From positions 1 through 64,000 of the forward strand of contig NZ_JACCHP010000005.1 in NCBI RefSeq assembly GCF_016031625.1: DNA of 64,000 bases, written 5' to 3'. Below are positions 6,918 through 16,574 of the stretch, in pieces. Positions within the stretch are counted from its first letter, which is position 1; each line of letters begins with the position of its first letter. A model generated the notes under the pieces. That model ran no database searches. It was not told the DNA's origin and was given only the letters and a program-made list of their open reading frames with translations. The DNA comes from Bradyrhizobium agreste (GTDB taxonomy: Bacteria; Pseudomonadota; Alphaproteobacteria; Rhizobiales; Xanthobacteraceae). The translations under genes were made by a program, and so were the position numbers.

Positions 6918-9416
6918 CTATTCCACGCTGCCGGCGCCGCGGCGCAGATCGGCTTCGATCTGCAAGCGGGTGCCGCCGCCGAAACGGGCGCGGTAGACCT
7001 GAAGGTTCTCCATGATCCGCTGCACGTAGTTGCGTGTCTCGGAGAACGGGATCAGCTCGACCCAGTCGACGGCGTCGACCTTGGGGTCGCGCGGATCGCC
7101 GTAACGCTCGACCCACTTCTTCACGCTGCCGCGGCCGGCATTGTAGGCGGCGAAGGTCATGATGTAGGAGCCGCGGTAATCCTCGAGCAATCCGCCGAGC
7201 TCGGCCGAGCCGAGCGTGGCGTTGTAGACCGAATCGTTCTTCAGCCGCCCCAGGTCGTAGGTCGCGCCGTGGCGCTTGCAGACGTAGCGGGCGGCATCCG
7301 GCGTGACCTGCATCAGCCCGTAGGCCTGCGCCGGCGAGACCACCGAGGGGTTGAACGCGCTTTCCTGCCGCGCGATGGCGTAGATGATGCTGCGCTCGAC
7401 CTCGGGACCGATCGGCGTGAAGTGCGGAATGCCGTTGACGGGGTAGGCGTAGAAGTCGAACGGCAGGCCGCGGTTGAGCGCGGCCTTGCCGAGCAGCAGC
7501 ATGCCGCGCGCATCGCTGTAGCGCTGCGTCAGCTCGCCGAGGCCCGCAAGCGCTTCGGGATCGCCGTTCTCGCCCATGTCGGCGAGCATGGGCACCGCGA
7601 GCTCGCGCTCGTCGAGTTCGTAGAGCAGTTGCGCGGCGCGCACGATCTCGAGCCGCTCGGCGCCGCGCCCGCGCGGCTGGCTGTTGAGCTCGATCTGCGG
7701 CAGGCCGAGCTTTGCCCGCGCGAGCTGGCCGTAATAGCTGGTCGATTGCTCGGCCGCCCGCGCATAGGCGTTGCGTGCCTCCTGCTGCCGGCCCATCGCC
7801 TCCGCAGCGCGGCCCTGCCAATAGCCGGCACGCGCCAGCGTGGTCGGATTGACGCTGCCGACGCCGATGCGGGCGAAGTGCTGGGCGGCGGTCGCGGGAT
7901 CGTTGAGGAAGCGCAGCGCGATCCACCCGGCGGTGAACTCCTGCTCGGTCTTGTAGATGTCGCGCGAGGGCAGGGCGGCGTCGCGCGCGATCAGATAGGC
8001 GCTGCGGAACTCCTCGGTGTCGATCATCTTGCGCGCCAGGAGGCGCCGCTCGATCCACCATTCGTCGAGATTGTGCAGGCGTCCCGGATCCTTCGGCGCG
8101 GACAGCATCAGCTGGGCGGCTTCAGCGAACTTCTCTTCGCGACGCAGCAGCTGGATCTTGCTGAAGATGAAGCCGGGATCGCTGTGCAGCTCGCGCGGCA
8201 CCGCATCGAGCAGCGCCCGCGCGTTCGGCGCCTTCTTGACCGCGGCGATACGGGCCTTGGCGAGCGCGACATAGCCGGCGCCGAGACGCTTGGCGGCGCG
8301 CAATGCCGCCTCGTTCTCGCTGCCGTAGAGCAGGTTGTCCATCCGCGCTTTCTGGTCGCCCGGCGTGAGCAGGGCGCCGAACTGGTCGAGCGCGTTGTTC
8401 TCGGTGTCCTCCGACATCGGATCGCCGCGCCAGGCCTCGCGCACCAGCCGTTCGGCATTGGCGCGGTCGCCGCGCGCCAGCATCGCCCTGGCGAGCGTGA
8501 AGCGGCCCTTGGCGGAGATCGGAGACTCGTTCTCGAACCACGACCACGCGACCGACTCGTCGCGCCTGTCGTCCCACATCGCGGCCTCGAGGCGCCGGCG
8601 CAGGAAGGTCTGCGACGGCCAGCTCGGATTGGCGGAGAGGAAGGCGCGATAGCGCTCCACGGTCGCGCCGTTGTCCTCGCTGCGCAGGATGATCCATTCG
8701 GCGAGCTTGCGGGCGACCGGATCGGAGATGCCGGCCGCGGCATTGGTGGCGTCGCCGGCCTTGCGCTTGCGCACCAGCTCGATGACGCTCTCCAGCGTGT
8801 CCTTGTCGGCCTGCGAGGTCGAGGACGTCGCAGCGACGGCGGCCGGGATGACCGGCTTGCGCGGCGTTGCATGCTGCCGCGTTGCAGGCGCCAGCATGGG
8901 AGCTGCGGCCGGTCTGGCTGGGGCTGGCGCGGTCGGTTTGATGGTGGCGGTCGCGGCCGGGGCGGGGGCTGCCCTGGATGGCGCGCCGCTTGCAGTCGGC
9001 GCTGCCTTGGGTGCAACTGCAGGAGCTGCGGCCGCAGGCTTGGGCTTGTCTTTGGGCTTGTCCTTCGCCGGTTCCTTGCTGGCGTTCTTACCGGCGTCGG
9101 GCTTCTTCGCGGCGTCCTTGGCGGGGGTGCCGGGCGCACCCTTGCTCGCAGCCTTCGCAGCGTCCTTGCCGGTTCCCTTGGCTGTGTCCTTCGCTGGTTG
9201 CTTGGTCGCGCCCTTCGCCGTGTCCTTTACGGCCGGCTTGGCGTTATCCTTGGTCTCCGCGGCCGTCTCGTTGGACTTCTCGTTGGACTTGGCGAGGGCG
9301 GCGCAGCCCATCGACAGCCCTGCCATCAGGCACACGGCCATGCCGAGGGATCGCCACGCGGCAGGAGCAAAGGAGGTCACGGCGTTTCGTCGCCCCGAAT
9401 CAGTGAAGTGGCTCAA
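6918..9416 (-). CDS. Soluble lytic murein transglycosylase (Slt70-like) with a long lysine/alanine/proline-rich N-terminal linker
   Basis: The C-terminal part carries the SLT fold: the catalytic glutamate is E685 in ARQESAFNP, followed by AYGLMQVTPDAA and TFAAYNAGRGSVKKW. These enzymes cleave the MurNAc-GlcNAc bond of peptidoglycan, leaving 1,6-anhydro ends. The middle (about 220-640) is a helical superhelix as in Slt70. Between a hydrophobic signal-like segment (about residues 24-42) and the superhelix lies roughly 165 residues of Lys/Ala/Pro/Asp-rich low-complexity sequence with recurring KDTAKG units. The start used is TTG; an in-frame GTG twelve codons in (MTSFAPAAWRS) is equally plausible and gives a better signal peptide. 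It stands alone, convergent with the FkbM gene and divergent from dapA. Confidence 0.9.
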   Translation of the reverse strand: MSHFTDSGRRNAVTSFAPAAWRSLGMAVCLMAGLSMGCAALAKSNEKSNETAAETKDNAKPAVKDTAKGATKQPAKDTAKGTGKDAAKAASKGAPGTPAKDAAKKPDAGKNASKEPAKDKPKDKPKPAAAAPAVAPKAAPTASGAPSRAAPAPAATATIKPTAPAPARPAAAPMLAPATRQHATPRKPVIPAAVAATSSTSQADKDTLESVIELVRKRKAGDATNAAAGISDPVARKLAEWIILRSEDNGATVERYRAFLSANPSWPSQTFLRRRLEAAMWDDRRDESVAWSWFENESPISAKGRFTLARAMLARGDRANAERLVREAWRGDPMSEDTENNALDQFGALLTPGDQKARMDNLLYGSENEAALRAAKRLGAGYVALAKARIAAVKKAPNARALLDAVPRELHSDPGFIFSKIQLLRREEKFAEAAQLMLSAPKDPGRLHNLDEWWIERRLLARKMIDTEEFRSAYLIARDAALPSRDIYKTEQEFTAGWIALRFLNDPATAAQHFARIGVGSVNPTTLARAGYWQGRAAEAMGRQQEARNAYARAAEQSTSYYGQLARAKLGLPQIELNSQPRGRGAERLEIVRAAQLLYELDERELAVPMLADMGENGDPEALAGLGELTQRYSDARGMLLLGKAALNRGLPFDFYAYPVNGIPHFTPIGPEVERSIIYAIARQESAFNPSVVSPAQAYGLMQVTPDAARYVCKRHGATYDLGRLKNDSVYNATLGSAELGGLLEDYRGSYIMTFAAYNAGRGSVKKWVERYGDPRDPKVDAVDWVELIPFSETRNYVQRIMENLQVYRARFGGGTRLQIEADLRRGAGSVE

Positions 9417-9607
9417 GACCTAGCTGAATTTGCTTGAATATGCGGAGAAAATACCAACAGCCGCTTACCTCGGGCCGATTTGCACCAGCACCGCGGCAAA
9501 ATCGCGGCCTAAACCCAGCCTCGCGCCGAGGCCGGGCCTTTTACCGGCGGGATAGACCCGATATGAAGGGGGCTTGCTCAAGAGATCGCCGCGTACGGAG
9601 GAAGTCC

Positions 9608-10498
9608 ATGGCAGCCAAGACGAAATTCCGAGGGTCGTTCACCGCCTTGGTCACGCCGTTCAAGAACGGCGCGCTGGACGAGGCGGCGTTCCGCTCCCTG
9701 GTCAACTGGCAGATTTCCGAGGGCACCAACGGCCTCGTTCCGGTCGGCACCACCGGCGAGAGCCCGACGCTCAGCCATGACGAGCACAAGAAGGTCGTGG
9801 AATGGTGCATCGCGGAAGCCAAGGGCCGCGTGCCCGTCATCGCCGGCGCCGGCTCCAACTCGACCAAGGAAGCGATCGAGCTTTCCCAGCACGCCGAAAA
9901 GGCGGGCGCTGATGCCGTGCTGATCGTGACGCCCTATTACAACAAGCCGACGCAAGAAGGCATGTACCAGCACTTCAAGGCGATCAACGATGCGATCGGG
10001 ATTCCGATCATCATCTACAACATCCCGCCGCGCTCGGTGATCGACATGTCGGTCGACACCATGAAGCGGCTGTGGGAGCTGAAGAACATCGCCGGGGTCA
10101 AGGACGCCACCGCCAGCATGGTCCGCGTGTCGCAGCAGCGCGCGGCGATGGGCGAGGATTTCAACCAGCTTTCGGGCGAGGACGCCACCATCATCGGCTA
10201 CATGGCCCATGGCGGCCATGGCTGCATCTCGGTGACCTCGAACGTCGCGCCGCGCCTGTGCTCGGAGTTCCACGCCGCCTGGCAGAAGGGCGACACCAAG
10301 ACGGCGCTCGCGATCCACGACAAGCTGATGCCGCTGCACAACAACCTCTTCATCGAGAGCAATCCGGCGCCGATCAAGTACGCGATGTCGCTGCTCGGCA
10401 AGCTGGACGAGACGCTGCGGCTGCCTATGGTTCCGATATCCGAGCCGACGCGGGTTGCCGTGCGCAGCGCGATGGTTCACGCCGGTCTGATCAACTGA
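9608..10498 (+). CDS. dapA: 4-hydroxy-tetrahydrodipicolinate synthase
   Basis: This 296-residue aldolase condenses pyruvate with aspartate semialdehyde, the first committed step to diaminopimelate and lysine. The Schiff-base lysine is K165 in [11 protein letters not shown], the catalytic tyrosine Y137 in IIYNIPPRS, and [10 protein letters not shown] is the substrate-binding loop. The start ATG is preceded by ACGGAGGAAG at a good distance; an open extension upstream lacks homology. mscL follows 24 bases later in the same direction, so co-transcription is likely. Confidence 0.97.
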   Translation: MAAKTKFRGSFTALVTPFKNGALDEAAFRSLVNWQISEGTNGLVPVGTTGESPTLSHDEHKKVVEWCIAEAKGRVPVIAGAGSNSTKEAIELSQHAEKAGADAVLIVTPYYNKPTQEGMYQHFKAINDAIGIPIIIYNIPPRSVIDMSVDTMKRLWELKNIAGVKDATASMVRVSQQRAAMGEDFNQLSGEDATIIGYMAHGGHGCISVTSNVAPRLCSEFHAAWQKGDTKTALAIHDKLMPLHNNLFIESNPAPIKYAMSLLGKLDETLRLPMVPISEPTRVAVRSAMVHAGLIN

Positions 10499-10522
10499 CG
10501 CATCAGCCGTTGGGGGAGCCTT

Positions 10523-10963
10523 ATGAGCGTGGAGGAAAAGGGCGCGCGGATGCTCAAGGAGTTCCGCGAGTTCGCCATGAAGGGCAACGTCGTCGATCTC
10601 GCGGTCGGCGTCATCATCGGCGCGGCCTTCGGCGGCATCGTCACGTCGCTGGTCGGTGACATCATCATGCCGATCATCGGCGCCGTCACCGGTGGCCTCG
10701 ACTTCTCGAACTACTTCATCCCCTTGTCGAAGGCGGTCAGCGCCACCAACTTAGCGGACGCCAAAAAGCAAGGCGCCGTACTTGCTTACGGCAGCTTCCT
10801 GACGCTGACGATCAACTTCATCATCGTCGCATTCGTGTTGTTCCTGGTGATCCGCGCCATGAACACGCTAAAGCGCAAGGAGGAGGCGGCGCCCGCCGCT
10901 CCGCCAAAGCCGTCGGCCGAGGTCGAGCTGCTGACCGAGATCCGCGATCTCCTCAAGAAGTGA
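10523..10963 (+). CDS. mscL: Large-conductance mechanosensitive channel MscL
   Basis: A 146-residue inner-membrane channel that opens under membrane tension to release solutes during hypo-osmotic shock. It shows the MscL N-terminus [20 protein letters not shown] and the first transmembrane helix through [17 protein letters not shown], a periplasmic loop, a second helix ([15 protein letters not shown]) and a charged C-terminal helix ending [18 protein letters not shown] ribosome site precedes the ATG. Length is normal. Confidence 0.96.
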   Translation: MSVEEKGARMLKEFREFAMKGNVVDLAVGVIIGAAFGGIVTSLVGDIIMPIIGAVTGGLDFSNYFIPLSKAVSATNLADAKKQGAVLAYGSFLTLTINFIIVAFVLFLVIRAMNTLKRKEEAAPAAPPKPSAEVELLTEIRDLLKK

Positions 10964-11022
10964 CGCGCCCACTTCATCCGAACTGTTAGAATCCGAGCGC
11001 ATCTCGATCAGGTTTGCCCGTC

Positions 11023-11496
11023 ATGGCCGATAAGAACGAACGTCCGATCAAGGTGATGGCGGAAAATCGCAAGGCGCGTTTCAACTACGCCATCGAGGAC
11101 ACGATCGAGGCGGGCATTGCGCTGACCGGCACCGAGGTCAAGTCGATCCGCAACGGCAAGAGCACGATCGCGGAATCCTATGCCGATTCCAAGGACGGCG
11201 AGATCTGGCTGATCAACGCCACCATTCCCGAATATCTGCAGGGCAACCGCTTCAACCATGAGCCCAAGCGGCCGCGAAAGCTGCTGCTCCACCGCCGACA
11301 GATCAACAAGCTGATCGGCGCGGTCGACCGCGAGGGCATGACGCTGATCCCGCTCAAGCTTTACTTCAACGAGCGCGGCCGGGCCAAGCTGCAGCTGGCG
11401 GTTGCGAAGGGCAAGAAGCTGCACGACAAGCGCGAGTCCGAGAAGAAGCGCGACTGGAGTCGAGAGAAGGGCCGGCTGCTGCGCGCGAGGGGATGA
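11023..11496 (+). CDS. smpB: SsrA-binding protein SmpB
   Basis: The 157-residue protein binds tmRNA and delivers it to stalled ribosomes for trans-translation. Family marks are [51 protein letters not shown] and the basic C-terminal tail ([18 protein letters not shown]). The ATG at 11023 is preferred over a TTG three codons upstream. The downstream peroxiredoxin ATG lies four bases after the stop. No tmRNA gene is seen nearby. Confidence 0.96.
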   Translation: MADKNERPIKVMAENRKARFNYAIEDTIEAGIALTGTEVKSIRNGKSTIAESYADSKDGEIWLINATIPEYLQGNRFNHEPKRPRKLLLHRRQINKLIGAVDREGMTLIPLKLYFNERGRAKLQLAVAKGKKLHDKRESEKKRDWSREKGRLLRARG

Positions 11497-11500
11497 CGAG

Positions 11501-12082
11501 ATGAATCAACGGAACCTGCTCGAGGTCGACTGGAGCCAGATTCCCGCGCCTTCCGACGACGGCGCCGCTGCGCATCTTGAGGGCATGACGTTGCCGCCGA
11601 TCGGCCTGCGCGCGACCGACGACACATCGGTCACGCTGTCGGCGCTGCGCGGCCGCACCGTGGTGTTTGCCTATCCCCGCACCGGCGAACCCGGCAAGAT
11701 CGCGCTGGTCGACGATTGGGACATGATCCCGGGGGCGCGCGGCTGCACGCCCCAGACCTGCGCATTCCGCGATCTCTACGCCGAGCTGAAGGCCGCCGGC
11801 GCCGCGCACGTGTTCGGCCTCTCGACCCAGAGCAACGACTACCAGATCGAGATGGCTTCGCGCCTGCATCTGCCGTTCCCGGTGCTCTCGGACGAGAAGC
11901 TGGCGCTGACGCGCGCCCTAGATTTGCCGACCATGGAGGTCGCGGGCCTGACGCTGATCAAGCGCATCGCGCTGATCATCGATCACGCCAGGATCACGCA
12001 CGTGTTCTATCCGGTGTTTCCGCCTGACCGGAACGCCGGCGACGTGCTGGCCTGGCTCAAGGCGAATCCCGTCAATAGCTAA
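11501..12082 (+). CDS. Peroxiredoxin, PrxQ/BCP-like (AhpC/TSA family)
   Basis: This 193-residue thiol peroxidase has the BCP-type arrangement GARGCTPQTCAFRD with the peroxidatic C82 and a second cysteine C87 five residues later, in a thioredoxin fold (VVFAYPRTGEPG before, VFGLSTQSNDYQ after). It should reduce hydroperoxides with electrons from thioredoxin. The usual P-x-x-x-T/S-x-x-C context is altered: PGARGC, with the Thr after the Cys. It is packed four bases downstream of smpB and overlaps by four bases the convergent uracil-DNA glycosylase. Confidence 0.85.
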   Translation: MNQRNLLEVDWSQIPAPSDDGAAAHLEGMTLPPIGLRATDDTSVTLSALRGRTVVFAYPRTGEPGKIALVDDWDMIPGARGCTPQTCAFRDLYAELKAAGAAHVFGLSTQSNDYQIEMASRLHLPFPVLSDEKLALTRALDLPTMEVAGLTLIKRIALIIDHARITHVFYPVFPPDRNAGDVLAWLKANPVNS

Positions 12083-12753
12083 TCGAGATCCGCCTTCACC
12101 TTCGCGAACACGGATCTGAACATGTCCGGCGTCAGCACCCCAGTGTTCGTGTTGTAGCGGGAGCAGTGATAGCTGTCGTAGAGCCGGAACGCGCCGGCCT
12201 GATGCACTGCGCCGTGGCCGAAGGGGGCTTGCGAAGCCTTCAGGTTCAGCGGCTTGAGCACGCTATCGTGCGCAATCCGCCCGAGTGCGACGATCGCGCG
12301 TAGGTTCGGCATCGTCGCGAGATTGGCCACGAGGAACTGACGGCAGGTGCTGATCTCGATCGGCAGCGGCTTGTTCTGCGGCGGCACGCAATGCACGGCA
12401 TTGGCGATCCGGCAATCGACAAGTTTCAGGCCGTCGTCGGGGCGGGCCTGATACGTGCCTCTGGCAAAGCCGTATTCGATCAGCGTGGCGTAGAGCAGGT
12501 CGCCGGCATAGTCGCCCGTGAACGGACGCCCCGTGCGGTTGGCGCCCTGCATTCCCGGGGCGAGGCCCACGATCAGGAGGCGGGCCTTGATATCGCCGAA
12601 GGGCGGAACCGGCGCATTGTGCCACGATGGCTCGCGCGCGCGGTTCGCCTCGCGGAAGGCGGCCAGGCGCGGACAGAGCGGGCAGTCACGGTCGGGAACG
12701 ATTGTGGGAGGCTGGCGGCTTGACCGGGCCGCCTCACTCCTCGAAGTCGTCAT
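12079..12753 (-). CDS. Uracil-DNA glycosylase, family 5 (UDGb-like)
   Basis: The 224-residue protein contains four cysteines suited to an Fe-S cluster (DCPLCPRL near residue 24-27 plus C115 and C137 regions), the active-site block LIVGLAPGMQGANRTGRPFTGDYAG and the late motif SYHCSRYNTNTG. These match the family 5 enzymes, which remove uracil and other deaminated bases from DNA. It lies downstream of the NYN-domain gene with a 20-base overlap, so the two are translationally linked. Distinction between family 4 and 5 rests on the GLAPG..GANRTGRPF motif and could be refined by alignment. Confidence 0.88.
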   Translation of the reverse strand: MTTSRSEAARSSRQPPTIVPDRDCPLCPRLAAFREANRAREPSWHNAPVPPFGDIKARLLIVGLAPGMQGANRTGRPFTGDYAGDLLYATLIEYGFARGTYQARPDDGLKLVDCRIANAVHCVPPQNKPLPIEISTCRQFLVANLATMPNLRAIVALGRIAHDSVLKPLNLKASQAPFGHGAVHQAGAFRLYDSYHCSRYNTNTGVLTPDMFRSVFAKVKADLD

Positions 12754-13378
12754 CGCCCCTCGGCGCCATCGTGGTCGCGCGCTGGAGGAATTGCGGGGCG
12801 TGGTGACGTTCGCCGCGCTCGCCGCGGTCGCGCGGGGCGGGGCGCTCGGACGGATCGCGGCCGAGCTTGGACTGCAGCTCGACGAGGTCGGTGAAGACGT
12901 CGGCCTGGCGGCGCAGCTCGTCGGCGATCATCGGCGGCTGGCTGGCGATGGTGGAGACCACCGTGACCCGCACACCGCGGCGCTGGACGGCCTCGACCAG
13001 GGAGCGGAAGTCGCCGTCACCCGAGAACAGCACCATCTGGTCGATGTGCTCGGCGAGCTCCATGGCGTCGACGGCGAGCTCGATGTCCATGTTGCCCTTC
13101 ACCTTGCGGCGGCCGGAGGCGTCGATGAATTCCTTGGTTGCCTTGGTGACGACGGTGTAGCCGTTGTAGTCCAGCCAGTCGATCAGCGGGCGGATCGAGG
13201 AGTATTCCTGGTCTTCGATGATGGCGGTGTAATAGAACGCCCGCAACAACGTGCCGCGGCTCTGAAACTCCTTCAGCAGGCGCTTGTAGTCGATGTCGAA
13301 GCCGAGGGTTTTCGCCGTCGCGTAGAGGTTGGCCCCGTCGATGAAGAGCGCGATCTTGTTGGTAGGAGAAGGTGACAT
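12734..13378 (-). CDS. NYN-domain (LabA-like, PIN-fold) putative nuclease
   Basis: This 214-residue protein has the LabA/DUF88 NYN fold: FIDGANLYATAK with the first acidic residue, KGNMDIELAVDAM in the middle and LFSGDGDFRSLVEAVQRRGVRVTVV near residue 125. The conserved aspartates make a metal-binding nuclease site as in PIN domains, suggesting RNA cleavage, though substrates of this group are poorly known. A charged, disordered tail (about 170-214) follows. It is the first gene of a two-gene unit with the uracil-DNA glycosylase and is divergent from rpoZ. Confidence 0.85.
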   Translation of the reverse strand: MSPSPTNKIALFIDGANLYATAKTLGFDIDYKRLLKEFQSRGTLLRAFYYTAIIEDQEYSSIRPLIDWLDYNGYTVVTKATKEFIDASGRRKVKGNMDIELAVDAMELAEHIDQMVLFSGDGDFRSLVEAVQRRGVRVTVVSTIASQPPMIADELRRQADVFTDLVELQSKLGRDPSERPAPRDRGERGERHHAPQFLQRATTMAPRGDDDFEE

Positions 13379-13707
13379 TCAGTTTGCTCGCGTAGTGTTC
13401 GTGATTGATCGTTTTTTGTTGGCGCGGCGACAATAGGCCGCGCAGTTCTAGAGTGCCGCAGAGACCCGTCGAAACCGCAAATCCGGAAAAGTCGGGGCAA
13501 TCAAGGTATAGTTATGGCGGACTTGCATACACCCGAGGCCGCCCCCAACGGCAGCCCGGAAAACCACCCGTCCCAGCCCCAATGTGGGGGTAGCAGAGCC
13601 GTTTGGCGAGGCCAAATCACAAAATGGTCTTGCGAAACCGTCCCGGCCCCTATAACTAGCCCCAATCATCCACATAGTTCGTCCCACCCACAACGGAGCG
13701 ACAGTCC
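13379..13707. other. Divergent intergenic region between the NYN gene and rpoZ
   Basis: 329 bases without a supportable gene. It must contain the divergent promoters. Two small hairpins are visible, CCCC-AATGT-GGGG near 13580 and TTTGGC-GAG-GCCAAA near 13600; neither is followed by a T-run. A small RNA cannot be excluded but nothing identifies one. Confidence 0.4.
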
Positions 13708-14100
13708 ATGGCTCGCGTCACCGTAGAAGATTGTATCGACAAGGTCGACAACCGGTTTGACTTGGTCCTGCTGGCTGCCCACCGTGCCCGCATGATCTCG
13801 TCCGGTTCACAACTAACGGTTGACCGCGATAACGACAAGAACCCTGTTGTGTCTTTGCGCGAAATTGCGGAGACGACGATCTCGCCGGAGGACCTCCGCG
13901 AGGAGCTGGTCCACTCGCTCCAGAAGTTCGTCGAGGTGGACGAGCCCGAGCCGGATACCGTGCCGCTGATCGGTTCCGCGGGCGCAAGCGTCGATGCCGA
14001 CGACACCGAGGTCGCGGTGGAACGCATGACCGAAGAGGAGCTGCTGAAGGGCCTGGAAGGCCTCGCCCCTCCCGAGGAGCAGCCCGAGGAAGACGAGTAA
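13708..14100 (+). CDS. rpoZ: RNA polymerase omega subunit
   Basis: The 130-residue protein begins [19 protein letters not shown] with RARMISSG following, the highly conserved omega core that wraps the C-terminal tail of beta-prime and aids RNAP assembly. The acidic extension (about 70-130, ending EEQPEEDE) is usual in rhizobia. rpoZ sits immediately upstream of rel, as in many proteobacteria; omega is also part of the ppGpp site 1 in RNAP. Its own terminator follows, so rel has a separate promoter. Confidence 0.97.
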   Translation: MARVTVEDCIDKVDNRFDLVLLAAHRARMISSGSQLTVDRDNDKNPVVSLREIAETTISPEDLREELVHSLQKFVEVDEPEPDTVPLIGSAGASVDADDTEVAVERMTEEELLKGLEGLAPPEEQPEEDE

Positions 14101-14138
14101 TTCCTCCATCGCGATCATCTTCTTCTTGTGATCATATC

Positions 14139-14174
14139 AAAGGCCCGAACCGCTGTTCGGGCCTTTGCTTTTGT
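14139..14174 (+). terminator. Rho-independent terminator after rpoZ
   Basis: Perfect 11-bp stem AAAGGCCCGAA/TTCGGGCCTTT around a six-base loop, followed by GCTTTTGTT. It would also work weakly in reverse because of the A-rich left flank. Confidence 0.85.
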
Positions 14175-14280
14175 TGACCTTTTCGTGGTTACCATAGCGC
14201 TCCCGGTTGGCGCTACGAGCGCGACCGGAGTTAGGATGTATGCAACGGGCCGCCTCGAGCCCGTTTGAAGGCAGGACGGC

Positions 14281-16569
14281 ATGGTATATCGGCGCCGCAG
14301 ATCCACGCAGATGCAGGCCGCAACCGAATCGGTTGCCGTGGCCCCGACTGCGCCGGTCGCGCGCCCCGCCAGGCCCCGTGCCCGCATGATGCGTCAATAT
14401 GACCTCGTCGAGCGCGTCAGGTCCTACAATCCCAACACCAACGAGGACCTGCTGAACCGGGCCTACGTCTACGCCATGAAGGCGCACGGCTCGCAGACCC
14501 GCGCCTCGGGCGATCCGTATTTCTCGCACCCGCTCGAAGTGGCGGCGATTCTCACCGACCTTAAGCTCGACGACGCCACCATCGTGGCCGCGCTGCTGCA
14601 CGACACGATCGAGGATACCGAGGCGACGCGGGCCGAGATCGACCAGATCTTCGGACCCGAAATCGGCGCGCTGGTCGAGGGGCTGACCAAGCTGAAGCGG
14701 CTCGAGCTGGTCTCGCGCGAGGCCAAGCAGGCCGAGAACCTGCGCAAATTGTTGCTGGCCATTGCCGACGATGTCCGCGTGCTTCTGGTCAAGCTCGCCG
14801 ACCGCCTGCACAACATGCGCACGCTGGATTTCGTGCCGACGGAATCGCGCCGGCGCATCGCCGAGGAGACGCTCGACATCTACGCGCCGCTGGCCGGGCG
14901 CATGGGCATGCAGGAAATGCGCGAGGAGCTGGAGGATCTGTCCTTCCGCACCCTCGATCCCGAAGCCTATTCGGTGGTGATGCAGCGTCTCGACGCGCTC
15001 GCCGAACGCAACCGCAACCTGATCGGCGAGATCGAGGACCAGCTCTCCAACAATCTGCGCCACCGGGGCTTGGGGGCGCGGGTCTATGGCCGGCGCAAGA
15101 AGCCGTTCTCGATCTGGACCAAGATGGAGCGCAAGTCGGTCGGCTTCGAGCAATTGTCCGACATCTTCGGCTTCCGCCTCGTCGTCAGCGATATCGAGGC
15201 CTGCTATCGCGCGCTCGGGATCGTCCACACCACCTGGCCGGTCGTGCCGGGACGCTTCAAGGACTACATCTCGACGCCGAAGCAGAACGACTACCGCTCG
15301 ATCCACACCACCGTGATCGGCCCCGGTAACCAGCGCGTCGAGCTCCAGATCCGCACCGAGGCGATGGACCAGATCGCCGAGCGCGGCATCGCCGCGCACG
15401 TCTTCTACAAGGAGGGCGTGGGTTCGCCGACCGAATTCCTCAAGCGCGAGTCCAACGCGTTCGCCTGGCTGCGCCACACCATCGGCATCCTCTCGGAAAG
15501 CGCGAACCCGGAGGAATTCCTCGAGCACACCAAGCTCGAGCTGTTCCACGACCAGGTGTTCTGCTTCACCCCGAAAGGCAAACTGATCGCGCTGCCGCGC
15601 CATGCCAACGTGATCGACTTCGCCTATGCGGTGCACACCGACGTCGGCAACAGCGCGGTGGGCTGCAAAATCAACGGCAAGTTCGCGCCGCTGTCCTCGG
15701 AGCTTCAGAACGGCGACGAGGTCGAGGTGCTGACCTCGGAGGCGCAGTCGGCGCCGCCCTCGGCCTGGGAAACGCTGGCCGTCACCGGCAAGGCGCGCGC
15801 CGCGATCCGCCGCGCCACGCGCACCGCGGTGCGCGATCAATATGTCGGCCTCGGCCGGCGCATCGTCGAGCGCCTGTTCGAGCGCGCCAAGATCGAATAC
15901 GCCGACGACAAGCTCAAGGGCGCGTTGCCGCGGCTCGCGCGCACCTCGATCGAGGACGTCATGGCGGCGGTGGGGCGCGGCGAGATCAAGGCCTCCCACG
16001 TCGCGCGCGCGATGTACCCGGACTACAAGGAAGAGCGCATCGCGCGCTACGGCGTCAAGAAGGGGCTTGCGGCCAAGCTCAAGGAGAAGGGGGTCTCCGA
16101 GCCGGCGCGCAGCCCGGTCGCGATCCCGATCCGCGGCATCAATTCCGACCTTCCGGTGAAGTTCGCGCCGAACGGCGGCGCCGTCCCCGGCGATCGCATC
16201 GTCGGCATCGTCACGCCGGGCGAAGGCATCACAATCTATCCGATCCAGGCGCCGGCCCTGAAGGATTTCGAGGAGGAGCCGGAGCGTTGGCTCGACGTCC
16301 GCTGGGACATCGAAGACTCCGCGCCGCAGCGCTTCCCCGCCCGCATCAAGGTCGAGAACGTCAACGAGCCCGGCGCGCTGGCGCAGATCGCGACCGTGAT
16401 CGCCGAGCACGACGGCAATATCGACAACATCAGCATGCAGCGGCGCTCGCCTGATTTCACGGAGACGACGATCGATCTCGAAGTCTACGACTTGAAGCAC
16501 CTGAGCGCGATCCTGGCCCAGCTGCGCGCGAAGGCGGTCGTCGCCAAAGTCGAACGTGTTAATGGATGA
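14281..16569 (+). CDS. rel: Bifunctional (p)ppGpp synthetase/hydrolase (RSH)
   Basis: A 762-residue long RSH protein with all domains: HD hydrolase (about 60-210; HPLEVAAIL, LLHDTIEDT, LADRLHNMRTLD), synthetase (about 255-370; DIFGFRLVV, DYRSIHTTVIG, VELQIRT), TGS (about 415-475; VFCFTPKGKLIALPRHANVIDFAYAVH), a conserved helical part and a C-terminal ACT domain (about 690-762). Both active sites look intact (HD residues, and ExD-type synthetase residues), so it should make and degrade the alarmone, as the single RSH of rhizobia does. The start chosen is the first ATG; M11 and M36 are possible alternatives because the ribosome site is weak. Confidence 0.95.
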   Translation: MVYRRRRSTQMQAATESVAVAPTAPVARPARPRARMMRQYDLVERVRSYNPNTNEDLLNRAYVYAMKAHGSQTRASGDPYFSHPLEVAAILTDLKLDDATIVAALLHDTIEDTEATRAEIDQIFGPEIGALVEGLTKLKRLELVSREAKQAENLRKLLLAIADDVRVLLVKLADRLHNMRTLDFVPTESRRRIAEETLDIYAPLAGRMGMQEMREELEDLSFRTLDPEAYSVVMQRLDALAERNRNLIGEIEDQLSNNLRHRGLGARVYGRRKKPFSIWTKMERKSVGFEQLSDIFGFRLVVSDIEACYRALGIVHTTWPVVPGRFKDYISTPKQNDYRSIHTTVIGPGNQRVELQIRTEAMDQIAERGIAAHVFYKEGVGSPTEFLKRESNAFAWLRHTIGILSESANPEEFLEHTKLELFHDQVFCFTPKGKLIALPRHANVIDFAYAVHTDVGNSAVGCKINGKFAPLSSELQNGDEVEVLTSEAQSAPPSAWETLAVTGKARAAIRRATRTAVRDQYVGLGRRIVERLFERAKIEYADDKLKGALPRLARTSIEDVMAAVGRGEIKASHVARAMYPDYKEERIARYGVKKGLAAKLKEKGVSEPARSPVAIPIRGINSDLPVKFAPNGGAVPGDRIVGIVTPGEGITIYPIQAPALKDFEEEPERWLDVRWDIEDSAPQRFPARIKVENVNEPGALAQIATVIAEHDGNIDNISMQRRSPDFTETTIDLEVYDLKHLSAILAQLRAKAVVAKVERVNG

Positions 16570-16574
16570 TGCTT

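Noticed and set aside
6897-9437. Long plus-strand frame opposite the lytic transglycosylase
   Set aside because: The SLT catalytic motifs are on the minus strand; the plus frame is repetitive and featureless.
14137-16500. Minus-strand frame opposite rel
   Set aside because: Shadow; all RSH domains read on the plus strand.
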